A stretch of 55,607 bases of DNA from CAYVBJ01 sp964415185 (GTDB taxonomy: Bacteria > Bacteroidota > Rhodothermia > Balneolales > Balneolaceae), in assembly GCA_964415185.1 (NCBI GenBank), contig CAYPZI010000008.1, positions 1 through 55,607 on the forward strand. The letters run 5' to 3'. Under the pieces are notes generated by a model. The model saw only the letters and a list, made by a program, of their open reading frames with translations. It had not been told where the DNA came from and did no database searches. The translations under genes and the position numbers were made by a program. Shown piece by piece: positions 8,464-18,392 of this stretch. Each line of letters begins with the position of its first letter. Position 1 is the stretch's first letter.

Positions 8464-9627
8464 TCAATTTTTTTTATGGCTTTTTATCAGTTCTATTACT
8501 TCCGTGGCGATACGGACAGCGGCATCGGGTTTGGCCATATTTTTTGCTGCCTCCGACATCCCGGCTAATTTTTCCGGGTTGGTAATGACAGATTCGACTG
8601 TTTCAAAAAGTTTTTCGTTTATATTCCTGTCTTCCAGCAACTCGGAAGCCCGGTTTTTAACCATCGATTCGGCATTCTTTTTCTGATGGTCTCCTGCCAC
8701 ATTCGGCGAGGGTACGAGGATGGATGGTTTACCGGTCACCATCAGTTCACTGCATGAACCCGCACCAGCCCGGCTGATTACAAGGTCGGCTGCCGCATAA
8801 GCCGAAGGCATATTATCGATGTATGCCGTCAGGCGAAGGTTTTCATATTGACTCGGTTCAATCCGTTTTTCAATTTCATCCAAATATTTTTCACCGCACT
8901 GCCAGATGATTTGCAGGCCAAGTTCATCATGAAGCCGTTTGACGTGACGGGCCATTGCTTCATTAATGGATTTTGCACCGCCGCTGCCACCGATAATGAG
9001 CAATGTTTTTTTGTTCGGCGAAAAATTGTATTTAGCCAGGGCTTCATCCTTTTCGGTTTCAGTCAATTCTTTTCTCACCGGGTTGCCAGAAAGTATAATT
9101 TTCTTATCATCCAGATACTCGGCAGCGTCTTCGAAAGCCGTATAAATGATACTCGCATTTTTGGAGAGCAGCCGGTTGGTCACGCCCGGATAACTGTTCT
9201 GCTCCTGAAGGATGACGGGTATCCCAAGCCTTGAAGCAACCCATCCGGCAGGACCCGCTGCAAAACCGCCACAGGCGATCAATGCATCGGGCCTGAATTT
9301 TAAAATAATTATAAGGCTCTGAACAAGGCTTATAATCAGCTTCAATGGAAACAGCAGGTTTTGAATGGTCAGCCTTCTGTGAAAACCGCTGATCCAGATA
9401 CTTTTGATTTTAAATCCTGCTTTCGGCACTGCCTGCCACTCCATCCGGTCTTTTGTACCTACAAAAAGTATTTCAGCTTCAAGCTGCCTGTCAAGAATGG
9501 CCCGGGCGATAGATATGGCCGGGTATACATGACCACCCGTACCACCGGCTGCCATAAGCACTTTAACCGGGCTTACGGCAGCGGTGAGGGTGTCTGTAGA
9601 TGATATGTTCTTGCTTGCAGCTATCAT
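8464..9627 (-). CDS. murG: Lipid II synthase MurG
   Basis: GT28 glycosyltransferase that adds GlcNAc to lipid I on the inner face of the membrane, 387 residues. The glycine-rich donor-site loop VLMAAGGTGGHVYPAISIA is near the start. GGSGGAKSINEAM and the sugar-nucleotide region ADLVISRAGAGSCSELMVTGKPSILVP are present in the C-terminal half. The N-terminal extension of about 24 residues before the first strand is slightly longer than usual, so a later start is possible. It starts 3 bp after ftsW ends. Confidence 0.96.
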   Translation of the reverse strand: MIAASKNISSTDTLTAAVSPVKVLMAAGGTGGHVYPAISIARAILDRQLEAEILFVGTKDRMEWQAVPKAGFKIKSIWISGFHRRLTIQNLLFPLKLIISLVQSLIIILKFRPDALIACGGFAAGPAGWVASRLGIPVILQEQNSYPGVTNRLLSKNASIIYTAFEDAAEYLDDKKIILSGNPVRKELTETEKDEALAKYNFSPNKKTLLIIGGSGGAKSINEAMARHVKRLHDELGLQIIWQCGEKYLDEIEKRIEPSQYENLRLTAYIDNMPSAYAAADLVISRAGAGSCSELMVTGKPSILVPSPNVAGDHQKKNAESMVKNRASELLEDRNINEKLFETVESVITNPEKLAGMSEAAKNMAKPDAAVRIATEVIELIKSHKKN

Positions 9628-9630
9628 GAT

Positions 9631-10824
9631 TCAGCTGTTATAAAAATTTCGTTTATTGTTTTGATTATGCTTGGAAATATTCATGAGTATTCCGATCATC
9701 AAGCCGGTAAAGAGCATGCTTGTGCCTCCGAAACTGACAAACGGCATTGGAAGGCCGGTTACGGGAAAAAGTCCGGTGGCTACGGCCGCATTTGTAAATC
9801 CATAGAGGGCAATCATAAGCGTACATCCGCAGGCAAGCAGGGTACCGAGGTTATCTTCCGCTTTTTTTGCAATGATCCCGATGCCACGATACAGAATCAC
9901 AATAAATGCCAGTATAACCGATCCTGCCCCGATCATTCCGTACTCTTCGGTAATGATTGCAAAAATGAAATCGTTATATGGAGCCGGAAGAAAATCACGC
10001 TGGGTGCTTTTGCCGATGCCCACTCCGAAAATATGGCCTCGTGCAATGGCAATATGTGCCTGCTGTGCCTGGTATCCTTCACCCGGCTCAAATTCATCGT
10101 TACTAATTTCCGTAAGCTGCTGTGCATATTGAACAACGCGGCTTTGCCTTTCTGTTGAACTTAATATGAGTGCAGAAGCACCAACAAGCCCTATCAAAAC
10201 CAATCCGAAAATGTGCAGGGTACTTATGCGGCCGATAAACATCAGAAGCAGGCAGCAGCCTAATAAAAGGGCGGCAGAACTGAAATCCTGAAGGGCAATA
10301 AGCCCACATGTAATGGTAATCCATACCATAAGGGGTAGAAATGCGCGCTTGAAGTCTTTAATATACTCCTGTTTTTCGTACAGAAGAACAGCTACATGCA
10401 GTACCAGGGCAACCGCAGCGAAGGATGCCGGCTGAAACGAAAAAGCCCCGATGGTCAGCGATCTTCTTGCCCCGAAAACAATATCGCCATACACCATTAC
10501 CGCCAAAAGCAAGAGCCAGGAAAAGACAAGTGCAACCCGGCTGAAACGTGCGATAAAGCGGTAGTGGCATTTTGATATGATCAACATCACCAGAAATGCT
10601 ATGCCGAGCTTGATGATATGATCCGAAATCAAAGCCCCGGCTGTTGTTCCCCTCGCCTCCGCGAAATAGGCGATAGATGAATAGACAGCAAGCACACCGA
10701 ATATCATCAGCATGATAACCGATACCAGCAGAACCCTGTCGCTGCCATTTTTCCTCGTATCGACATCTTCGGGCGAAGTGCCCATGATCGAAGAGAGTTT
10801 GCTATTTGGTGACGTGTAAATCAA
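9631..10824 (-). CDS. ftsW: Septal SEDS glycosyltransferase FtsW
   Basis: Polytopic membrane protein of 397 residues with about ten hydrophobic helices, of the SEDS family that polymerises lipid II at the septum together with the class B PBP. The motif GVGIGKSTQRDFLPAPYNDFIFA-type region and the C-terminal LPMPFVSFGGTSMLF segment are diagnostic. A start at 10785 (MGTSPEDVD) is a possible alternative. It lies 29 bp after murD and its partner ftsI is six genes up the same operon. Confidence 0.95.
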   Translation of the reverse strand: MIYTSPNSKLSSIMGTSPEDVDTRKNGSDRVLLVSVIMLMIFGVLAVYSSIAYFAEARGTTAGALISDHIIKLGIAFLVMLIISKCHYRFIARFSRVALVFSWLLLLAVMVYGDIVFGARRSLTIGAFSFQPASFAAVALVLHVAVLLYEKQEYIKDFKRAFLPLMVWITITCGLIALQDFSSAALLLGCCLLLMFIGRISTLHIFGLVLIGLVGASALILSSTERQSRVVQYAQQLTEISNDEFEPGEGYQAQQAHIAIARGHIFGVGIGKSTQRDFLPAPYNDFIFAIITEEYGMIGAGSVILAFIVILYRGIGIIAKKAEDNLGTLLACGCTLMIALYGFTNAAVATGLFPVTGLPMPFVSFGGTSMLFTGLMIGILMNISKHNQNNKRNFYNS

Positions 10825-10853
10825 TGTCTGTTTATAATTCTTTTAAATCGGGT

Positions 10854-12215
10854 TTATAATTCAAGTACTGCTTGTTTAAAGTGATGCCCGCGGTCTTCAT
10901 AATTCTTAAACATGTCGAAAGAAGAGCAGGCAGGGCTCAGTAAAACCACTTCCCCTCTTTTGGCTTTGTTCCGGGCAATTTTAACAGCTTCTTTCATCGA
11001 ACCTGCTCTAATGATATAAGGCGCAATTCCGTCAAGCTGTTTGCAGATCGGTTCTGTGGCCTCACCGATTGCGATCACGGTATGGACTTTCTCACGAATC
11101 TGCGGTTCAAGTTTTGTATAATCGTTTCCCTTATCACGCCCGCCAAGAATCAGAACCACCGGTTCCCGGAAGCTGTCGAGAGCACACCAAACGGAATTGA
11201 TGTTGGTGGCTTTGCTGTCATTTATATATTGAACACCTTTTAATTTGCGTACCGGTTCCAGCCTGTGCTCTACTCCGCTGAATGTTTTCAGGCTTTCACG
11301 GATCCAATCGATAGAGATATCTGAAACCCGTGCTGCAAGAGCCACAGCCAGGCTGTTATTTACGTTATGGTGTCCGGGTAACTGAATATCTGCAAATGGC
11401 ATAAGGAATTCCTCATTCCGGTCTAATTTTAAGATGATATTTTTGTCTTTGATGAATGCTCCGCGATTCAGTTCGTGCGTGTTTGAAAATCCAAGCATTT
11501 TCGGTGCCGATGGGGATTCCATTCTCGCTTCGGTAAACTTTTTAATAACAGGATCATCATAATTATAGATAAACCAATCTTCTTCCGCCTGGTTTTCGGC
11601 AATCCTGAATTTAGCCCGGCTGTATTTTTCAAAGTCGTTATCATAACGGTCCAGGTGATCAGGCGTAATATTGAGAATCATGCTGATTTTCGGATGAAAG
11701 GCATCTATGTGATCAAGCTGAAAGCTGCTGATTTCGAGAATGGCTCCCATGTCGGGAGAGGTTTTTTCAACTACCTCCGAAAATGCCGTACCGATGTTGC
11801 CTGCAAGAATATGATCCCGTTTAGCGGTTTTCCATGTATGGGCAAGCCAGTTGGTTACGGTTGTTTTTCCATTGCTGCCTGTTACAGCTATTATGGGACT
11901 TCTGTTGAACCAGCTTGCTGCTTCAATTTCCGAATAAACTTCTTTGCCCTGTTCAATATAGTTCCTGATGATTGGAGACGAATCAGGAACACCCGGACTT
12001 GTAACCAAAAAATCACCTTTAAAGGCCTGTTCCGAATGCACGTTCTCTTCGAACATTATCTCATTTTCTTGCAGCCTGATTTTGTACTCTTCATGGATAG
12101 AAGCATTATCAGTTACGAAAACCGAGGCTCCTTTCTTTTTCAGGAGGCAGGCAGATGCAATACCGCTTCTGGCGGCTCCCGCTACGACGATATGTTTCTT
12201 CTCTACGTTTTTCAT
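10854..12215 (-). CDS. murD: UDP-MurNAc-L-Ala--D-Glu ligase
   Basis: Mur ligase adding D-glutamate, cytoplasmic, 453 residues. It begins MKNVEKKHIVVAGAARSGIA, with ATP loop AVTGSNGKTTVTNWL and the C-terminal LLSPACSSFDMFKNYEDRG motif typical of MurD. The frame is open further upstream to 12299, but the ATG at 12215 overlaps the mraY stop as ATGA and gives a normal length, so it is preferred. That 4-nt overlap suggests translational coupling to mraY. Confidence 0.96.
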   Translation of the reverse strand: MKNVEKKHIVVAGAARSGIASACLLKKKGASVFVTDNASIHEEYKIRLQENEIMFEENVHSEQAFKGDFLVTSPGVPDSSPIIRNYIEQGKEVYSEIEAASWFNRSPIIAVTGSNGKTTVTNWLAHTWKTAKRDHILAGNIGTAFSEVVEKTSPDMGAILEISSFQLDHIDAFHPKISMILNITPDHLDRYDNDFEKYSRAKFRIAENQAEEDWFIYNYDDPVIKKFTEARMESPSAPKMLGFSNTHELNRGAFIKDKNIILKLDRNEEFLMPFADIQLPGHHNVNNSLAVALAARVSDISIDWIRESLKTFSGVEHRLEPVRKLKGVQYINDSKATNINSVWCALDSFREPVVLILGGRDKGNDYTKLEPQIREKVHTVIAIGEATEPICKQLDGIAPYIIRAGSMKEAVKIARNKAKRGEVVLLSPACSSFDMFKNYEDRGHHFKQAVLEL

Positions 12216-13348
12216 CGCAGTTTCAGGGTTAAAAGGCTTAAAATTCCAAGCAGTAATGCAATAATCCAGAACCGGACTACAATTTTGGATTCCGGCCATC
12301 CCACCTTTTCAAAGTGATGGTGAATGGGAGTCATAAGGAAAATCCTTCTTCCAGCGCCGTATTTTTTGCGTGTATATTTGAACCAGGTTGTCTGTATGAT
12401 GACGGAAAGGGTTTCAAAAAAGAAAATTCCCAAAATGATAGGCAACAGCAGTTCCTTGTGAATCATCACGGCAATGGCTCCAAGGGCACCTCCAAGTGCG
12501 AGCGAGCCGGTATCTCCCATAAATACGGATGCAGGATGCGTATTGTACCAGAGAAAGCCTATACACGCACCGAAAAGCGAGGCACAGAAAATGGTGAGTT
12601 CACCGGCACCCGGCAGGTACATAATATTCAGAAAACCGGAGAAGTCAACCCGGCCTGATACGTACGCAAAAATTCCGAGTACGATACCGCCAATAGCGGA
12701 AGTTCCGGATGCAAGGCCATCAAGCCCGTCGGTAAGGTTGGCGGAATTACTGACGGCCGTAATGATAAATATCACAACCGGGATATATATCAGCCAGCCC
12801 AGCTCGGCTCCGAAGATGGCATAATCTATATTCACATTTTTCAGAAAAGGAACGGTGGTAAGCGTGTTAAAATCGGAAAATGCAGGCCACCAGTACAGAA
12901 CGCTGCCCAGCACCAGGCCGGCAAAGACCTGTCCTGCCACTTTAAATCTGCCGGCCAACCCGCTCTTGTCTTTTTTTACCACCTTGATATAATCGTCTAC
13001 AAATCCCACGACGCCAAGCAGTAATGTAACGAAGATGATCATCCAGGTATAAATATTATCCATTTTCATCCACAGAAAAGCAGGAATCAAAGTGGCAAGA
13101 AGAATGATGACGCCGCCCATGGTAGGGGTGTTGCTTTTTGCGAGGTGAGAGTCGAGCCCGATATCATCCCGTATAACCTCACCCAGTTGCATTTTTTTTA
13201 GCCAGTTGATAATACTTCGGCCTACCAAAAGGCTGATGATTAAAGCCATTGCAGTGGCAAAAGCCGTGCGGGTTGTTATAAATTCGAACGCACCAAATCC
13301 CGGTGGTGCATATAATTCGTCCAGGTAACTTAAAATTTCGTATAACAT
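12212..13348 (-). CDS. mraY: Phospho-MurNAc-pentapeptide transferase
   Basis: Polytopic enzyme moving phospho-MurNAc-pentapeptide from UDP to undecaprenyl phosphate to make lipid I, 378 residues. Diagnostic segments are KKMQLGEVIRDDIGLDSH, TPTMGGVIIL, the acidic FVDDYIKVVKKD and NLTDGLDGLASG motifs, and the C-terminal MTPIHHHFEKVGWPE histidine motif. Its start codon shares one base with the murE stop (TGATG), and its end overlaps murD. Confidence 0.98.
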   Translation of the reverse strand: MLYEILSYLDELYAPPGFGAFEFITTRTAFATAMALIISLLVGRSIINWLKKMQLGEVIRDDIGLDSHLAKSNTPTMGGVIILLATLIPAFLWMKMDNIYTWMIIFVTLLLGVVGFVDDYIKVVKKDKSGLAGRFKVAGQVFAGLVLGSVLYWWPAFSDFNTLTTVPFLKNVNIDYAIFGAELGWLIYIPVVIFIITAVSNSANLTDGLDGLASGTSAIGGIVLGIFAYVSGRVDFSGFLNIMYLPGAGELTIFCASLFGACIGFLWYNTHPASVFMGDTGSLALGGALGAIAVMIHKELLLPIILGIFFFETLSVIIQTTWFKYTRKKYGAGRRIFLMTPIHHHFEKVGWPESKIVVRFWIIALLLGILSLLTLKLR

Positions 13349-14841
13349 CAGGCGACCTCCGTTTTTTCGGGTTCGCCGTTTTTCTGGGAAAGTGCATTTC
13401 GTGCAATTTCCCTGTCATCAAAATGACTGCGCTCTCCGTTTATCTCCTGGTAGGTTTCATGTCCCTTGCCTGCAACAAGAATAATATCGGAAGATACGGC
13501 CCGTAAAATGGTACTTTTGATGGCTTCTTCTCTTGAAACGATAACTTCGGGATTGAAATCCGGAGAAAAACCGGTCAATATTTCTTCTACAATGCTTTCG
13601 GGAGATTCGGTTCTCGGATTGTCGCTTGTAACAACTACGCGATCACCAAATTTTTCAGCTATTGCAGCCATTTGCGGCCTTTTCGTCCGGTCTCTGTCGC
13701 CTCCGCAACCGAAGATGATGGTCAGTTTCTGATCTTTCTCTTTTAAAGCATGCAATGTTGAAGAAACATTTTCAAGCGCATCGGGGGTGTGCGCATAGTC
13801 TACAAATACAGCCGGGTAATGTGCTGGCTTTTCATCTTTAATAACCGGTTCAAGCCGGCCCGGTGCCCCGAAACAGGACACGGCCACCTTTGCAAGGCCG
13901 TCTTCGTTGAATCCAAGGCACCTGCATACCAAAAAGGCCTGGGCAAGATTGCGGGCATTGAAATCACCCACGAGTGGTGACCGGAGAGTTATTCCGTCAA
14001 TATCCAGAAGCATGCCGGTATGGTTCATTTTAAGGATTTTGCACGGAACTCCCTTTCCGCCTTTAAATGAAAAAAAGATTTTTTCCGCGTTAGTTGAATC
14101 CACCATAAAATCTGCATAGGAGTCATCCGCATTTACCACAGCTTTAGCCAGATGATTAAGTGAATTAAAAAGGATTTTTTTTGCTTTTGCATACTCTTCC
14201 ATCGAACCGTGGTAATCCAAATGATCGAGGCTCAGATTGGTAAATGCGGCAACGTCAAACGAAATCCCGTTAACCCGTTTCTGATGCAGGGCGTGTGAAG
14301 AGACTTCCATCACAAGGTGAGTAGAGCCGGCGGTCTCCATCTTCTTCATATCGGCTGCAATTTCAGCCGCATCGGCAGTAGTTAGACGGCTTGATTCTCG
14401 CTTGTCATTAACTCTTTTTTCGACTGTTCCGAGTAAGGATGCCTCTGTATCCAGCTTTCGCAACAACTGCCACACAAGAGTTGCAACTGTGGTTTTGCCG
14501 TTTGTACCCGTTATGCCAATGATTTTCAATTTTCGGGCCGGATTGTCCTGCAGCAGTTGTGCAACGTGCCCAGCAAGTTCTCTTGTGTTTTTTACCAGGA
14601 TGATAGTGGCTGCGGTCTCTTTAAAAGCTTCCGGTGCTTCTTCACAAATGATAACTGATGCTTCTTTTTCAATAACTTCTTTGATGAAATGATGTCCGTC
14701 TGTCCGGGTGCCGCGAAGGGCTATAAAAACATCGTTCTTTTTAATATCTCTGGAATCGGTACGCAGTATTCCCATCTGCGACGGTTCACTTCCGTAAACA
14801 GCAATAGGGTTACAAATTTTTAGTAGCTCTTTAAATTTCAT
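13348..14841 (-). CDS. murE: UDP-MurNAc-tripeptide synthetase, meso-DAP type
   Basis: Mur ligase adding the third stem-peptide residue, 497 residues. The ATP loop is GITGTNGKTTVATL. In the C-terminal domain the motif TSDNPRTESP is seen. DNPR at this place is the established signature for meso-diaminopimelate over lysine, so the peptidoglycan is predicted to be DAP type. It follows ftsI after one base and is fused end-to-start with mraY. Confidence 0.97.
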   Translation of the reverse strand: MKFKELLKICNPIAVYGSEPSQMGILRTDSRDIKKNDVFIALRGTRTDGHHFIKEVIEKEASVIICEEAPEAFKETAATIILVKNTRELAGHVAQLLQDNPARKLKIIGITGTNGKTTVATLVWQLLRKLDTEASLLGTVEKRVNDKRESSRLTTADAAEIAADMKKMETAGSTHLVMEVSSHALHQKRVNGISFDVAAFTNLSLDHLDYHGSMEEYAKAKKILFNSLNHLAKAVVNADDSYADFMVDSTNAEKIFFSFKGGKGVPCKILKMNHTGMLLDIDGITLRSPLVGDFNARNLAQAFLVCRCLGFNEDGLAKVAVSCFGAPGRLEPVIKDEKPAHYPAVFVDYAHTPDALENVSSTLHALKEKDQKLTIIFGCGGDRDRTKRPQMAAIAEKFGDRVVVTSDNPRTESPESIVEEILTGFSPDFNPEVIVSREEAIKSTILRAVSSDIILVAGKGHETYQEINGERSHFDDREIARNALSQKNGEPEKTEVA

Positions 14842-14842
14842 A

Positions 14843-17014
14843 CTACTTCTTAACGGATGAAATGATTGTCGCTGCTTCTTCCATCGATTTGGCTTTGCCC
14901 TGTACAGTTACCGTTCTTCCTTTGGTCATCAGGTCGCCGGTACGCGGAAACTGTGAATAGATAGTACCTGATCCTTTTTTGACAATTTTAAAACCGAGAT
15001 CAGATAAAATATATGTAGCCTGGCGCATGTTTAACCCGCGCAAATCCGGGATTTTGGCATATCCGTCGGGAATGCTTTCACCTGTATCATTTCCCAACTC
15101 CAGTTTGATCCGAATGTTTCCGTCAATCGGGGTACCCGGTTCCGGATTTTGTGAAACGACAAGATCACCCGAACCTGAAACCGAGTAAGAGAGATCGAGT
15201 TTCTCAAGGAGTGATGTTGCTTTGCCTGAATCAAGCCCGTTGAGAAATGGAACATGCGCATAATACGCAGGCTCCATTTCGGATGGGGTAATAGTTCGCT
15301 TGATCTGCGGATCAAGCCCCGCAATGCGGGTAGCCGTCTGTTTAAATACCGACCCGGCGGTGAAGCCGCCGTAGATGCTTGTTCTGGGTTCATCCAGCAA
15401 GACATAGATCAGGTATTTGGGATCCTCAACGGGAAAGAATCCGGTAAATGACGCCCTGTAAGAGGCACGGTATCTGCCGTCTATAAATTTTTGAGCCGTC
15501 CCTGTTTTGCCGGCAATGGACAATCCTTCAACGCGAGCCCACTCGGCAGTGCCGGAATCAGAAATCACTTCCTGAAAGACCGGCAAAAGCTTTTGAATCG
15601 TTTCTTTATCGGCAATACGCCTCACTTCGGACGGACGGGTTTCTTTAACCACGTTTCCGAATTCATCGGTAATTTTTTCAACAACATAGGGTTTCATCAG
15701 GATGCCGTTATTGGCAAAAGCGGCATAGGCCTGGGCAATTTGCAGCGGAGTAGCCTGTACCTCGTAACCGATAGACATCCAGGGCAGTGTTACTTTACTC
15801 CATTCATAGGGTTTTTGCAGCCTGCCTTCTACTTCGTTAGGCAGGTCAATATTTGTCGGGGTGCCAAAGCCAAGGTTTCTGGCATATTGATAATAAATTG
15901 AATTGTCGAGCCGCATGGCAATTTCGGAAGTGGCAATGTTAGAAGACTTGGCTATTACTCCCTTGAAATCAAGCGTGCCCAGCGGGTCGTGATCGCGCAT
16001 CCACTGGCCAAAAATCTGTTTTCTGCCGTCTTCAGGTGTTTCAAAGATTTCATCAAAATCTACCACGCCTTGCTCAATAGCAGCCAGGGCTGTAGTCAGC
16101 TTAAATGTTGAACCCGGCTCCATCATATCTGAAATAGCATTGTTCCTCCGGTTTTCATTTTCAATGGCCGCAGGTGTATTCGGGTTGAACGACGGGTAGT
16201 TGGCCATGGCTCTAACAGCACCGGTTTTTGTTTCAAGGATGATGACGGTGCCTTTTTTGGCCATATGTCTTTCTATTCCCTTCTTTAGCTCTTCTTCAGC
16301 AATGGCCTGCATAAAGACATCGATCGTGGTATGTATGGAGTGGCCCTGCTCCGGCCTTTTTCTTGGGGCTCCTACATAGGCAAAGATCCGGTTCGACCTG
16401 TCTCGCCGAACTTGCTGCAGGCCGTCTTCCCCTCTTAAAACGGAATTGTACTGAGACTCCAATCCGGTAACGCCGTCCATATTGTGGTTAACAAATCCGA
16501 GTACATGAGCTGAAAGGGTGCCGAAATTGTAGTTGCGGCGGTATTCTTCTTCTAAAATAAGCCCGCGAACATCCAGAGCCTGCAACTGTTCGTATGCTTG
16601 TGCTGAAATGTTTTTTTCAAGAACCACATATCGCGACCGCGATGGTGCGCTTCTGATTTTACTAAGATAATATTGAGGCGAGCGGCTTGTGTTTTCGCTG
16701 AGTGTCCGGCAGATTTCTTCGATAGTGGCAGATTTCATTTCCGGTACTTTCGGGTCTATGGCTACTTTATAGGCAACAGAATTGGTAGCCAGGAGGCTGC
16801 CGGTTGTGTCGTAAATATTGCCTCTCTGGGCGGGAATAGTGAGATAATCAATTGTTTGAGTGCTCCAAAGTTCCCGCAGTCCGCTTCCTTCGAGAAAATT
16901 AATTCTCAGTATCTGTGTAACGATCCCGAATGGCAGCAGCAACACCAGGCCAAAAACGAGATACATTCTGTTAATTATGGAGCTTCTTTCATTCATTGAA
17001 TTTTTATTCCTCAA
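14843..17014 (-). CDS. ftsI: Septal class B PBP (FtsI) with two PASTA domains
   Basis: Penicillin-binding transpeptidase of 723 residues, partner of FtsW. One membrane helix (MYLVFGLVLLLPFGIVTQIL) is followed by the PBP dimerisation region with IPAQRGNIYDTTG. The transpeptidase domain has MEPGSTFKL (SxxK, nucleophile Ser), SSNIA (SxN) and AGKTGTAQK (KTG). The tail from about residue 595 holds two PASTA-like repeats, roughly HVPFLNGLDSG onward and AKIPDLRGLNMRQA onward. The ATG at 17014 overlaps ftsL by 11 bp; the ATG at 16996 (MNERSS) would avoid the overlap. Confidence 0.96.
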   Translation of the reverse strand: MRNKNSMNERSSIINRMYLVFGLVLLLPFGIVTQILRINFLEGSGLRELWSTQTIDYLTIPAQRGNIYDTTGSLLATNSVAYKVAIDPKVPEMKSATIEEICRTLSENTSRSPQYYLSKIRSAPSRSRYVVLEKNISAQAYEQLQALDVRGLILEEEYRRNYNFGTLSAHVLGFVNHNMDGVTGLESQYNSVLRGEDGLQQVRRDRSNRIFAYVGAPRKRPEQGHSIHTTIDVFMQAIAEEELKKGIERHMAKKGTVIILETKTGAVRAMANYPSFNPNTPAAIENENRRNNAISDMMEPGSTFKLTTALAAIEQGVVDFDEIFETPEDGRKQIFGQWMRDHDPLGTLDFKGVIAKSSNIATSEIAMRLDNSIYYQYARNLGFGTPTNIDLPNEVEGRLQKPYEWSKVTLPWMSIGYEVQATPLQIAQAYAAFANNGILMKPYVVEKITDEFGNVVKETRPSEVRRIADKETIQKLLPVFQEVISDSGTAEWARVEGLSIAGKTGTAQKFIDGRYRASYRASFTGFFPVEDPKYLIYVLLDEPRTSIYGGFTAGSVFKQTATRIAGLDPQIKRTITPSEMEPAYYAHVPFLNGLDSGKATSLLEKLDLSYSVSGSGDLVVSQNPEPGTPIDGNIRIKLELGNDTGESIPDGYAKIPDLRGLNMRQATYILSDLGFKIVKKGSGTIYSQFPRTGDLMTKGRTVTVQGKAKSMEEAATIISSVKK

Positions 17015-17459
17015 TCAAAAGCACCTTGTCGGCCGGACCCGCATTTACAAATCCGTTTTCCTGTGCTTTTTGATAGATCTCTTTCGGACCTATCATTCTG
17101 TCGTACATCAGCCTTTTTTCATCGTACAGCCGCTTGGCCCTGTTGTATTCGAGCTCAAGCTGCTGAACTTCACGCAACAACTGCTGCGTGCTGAAAACAT
17201 GGCTGAGATATAGAAGCCCGCAAACTCCGATCAGGAAGCTTGCGAGAATAACTTTCCAGGGGGTGATAACTGGAAGTTTTTTTTTTGATTTTGGGGTTTT
17301 GTGTATGCGTTTATTGGATGGCGCATTTCCGTCTGTCATAGAACCTTTAAATGCCTTAAAACTGACCGGTGACTGCATTTTTTTTCTTTTTGCATCGCCG
17401 GCCGGCCTGCGCCGGTTCGGTTTTATTTTTTTTTGCTGCAATGGGGATTTTATCAGCAT
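17004..17459 (-). CDS. ftsL: FtsL-like divisome protein
   Basis: A 151-residue bitopic protein. A long Lys/Arg-rich cytoplasmic tail (about residues 1-65) leads into a single membrane helix (VILASFLIGVCGLLYLSHVF). A periplasmic coiled coil of about 50 residues follows. This is the FtsL plan, and the gene lies between rsmH and ftsI where ftsL is normally found. Sequence similarity in this family is weak, so the assignment relies on topology and position. It starts immediately after the rsmH stop. Confidence 0.8.
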   Translation of the reverse strand: MLIKSPLQQKKIKPNRRRPAGDAKRKKMQSPVSFKAFKGSMTDGNAPSNKRIHKTPKSKKKLPVITPWKVILASFLIGVCGLLYLSHVFSTQQLLREVQQLELEYNRAKRLYDEKRLMYDRMIGPKEIYQKAQENGFVNAGPADKVLLIEE

Positions 17460-18392
17460 CTAATCCTCCTTCTTTTTTTGAGCTGCACGCAAGCGTGCAC
17501 TCCGCGCTGCGGAATTCGATTTGATTTCGCCCTCATCCGGCCTGATAACAGATTTGGTCAATACTTCAAACGGGGTAATTCTGTTACCGTAAAAATCTTT
17601 TTCAACTTTATCTTTATGGTTGCCGCTGCGGAAAAATACTTTCACTATGCGATCCTCAAGCGAGTGGTAGGAGATAACCACCAGCCTTCCGCCGGGCTTC
17701 AAAATTTCAAGAGATCCGGTTAGGGCTGATTTCAGCATGTCAAGCTCCCGGTTCACCTCAATACGGATTGCCTGAAACACCCTGGCAACCGATTTTACAA
17801 CATGCGGCCCGTACACTACACTTTTTATGATCTCCCTGAGTTCTGTGGTTGTTTCAACCGGACGATTTTCAATAATTGCTTTTGCAATCTGACGGCTCAA
17901 TCTCTCTTCACCGTAGTGAAAGATGATATCACGAAGCCTGGAGTATTCAAATTCGTTTACGACCCGGTAAGCTGAAACTCCACTCATCTCACTCATTCTC
18001 ATATCAAGCGGGCCTTCTTCCTGGAAACTGAAACCTCTGCCGGGCTCCTTTATTTGATGAGTAGAAACCCCGAGATCGAAGAGTATCCCGTTAATTTTTC
18101 CGTGATAATCAGGGTGGATCAGTGTGGTGATCTGGCCGAAATTACCATGCAGAGCGTTAAACCGGTTATTATTGCCGATCCTTTCAGTGGCTGCATCGAG
18201 AGCTTCACGATCCTGGTCGACGCCGAACAGCATGGAATTTGAATTCGTAGCTTCAAGAATAGCTCTGCTGTGGCCGCCTCCTCCAAGAGTTGCATCAACG
18301 TAGATGCCGGACTTATCTGTAACCAACAGGTCAACAGCCCTGTTCAGCAACACGGGAATATGCTTGTGATATTTGGCCATTTCAAGAATCAT
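17460..18392 (-). CDS. rsmH: 16S rRNA m4C1402 methyltransferase
   Basis: SAM-dependent methyltransferase acting on C1402 of 16S rRNA, about 310 residues, formerly MraW. It shows the start HIPVLLNRAVDLL, the SAM-binding YVDATLGGGGHSRAIL, GILFDLGVSTHQI and the C-terminal YHSLEDRIVKVFF motif. The ATG at 18392 overlaps mraZ by 11 bp; the in-frame ATG at 18380 (MAKYHKHIP) would remove most of the overlap and is an equally good start. Confidence 0.97.
   Translation of the reverse strand: MILEMAKYHKHIPVLLNRAVDLLVTDKSGIYVDATLGGGGHSRAILEATNSNSMLFGVDQDREALDAATERIGNNNRFNALHGNFGQITTLIHPDYHGKINGILFDLGVSTHQIKEPGRGFSFQEEGPLDMRMSEMSGVSAYRVVNEFEYSRLRDIIFHYGEERLSRQIAKAIIENRPVETTTELREIIKSVVYGPHVVKSVARVFQAIRIEVNRELDMLKSALTGSLEILKPGGRLVVISYHSLEDRIVKVFFRSGNHKDKVEKDFYGNRITPFEVLTKSVIRPDEGEIKSNSAARSARLRAAQKKKED

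Noticed and set aside
11655..12317. 220-residue plus-strand ORF opposite murD
   Set aside because: Antisense to the N-terminal half of murD, with no family features.
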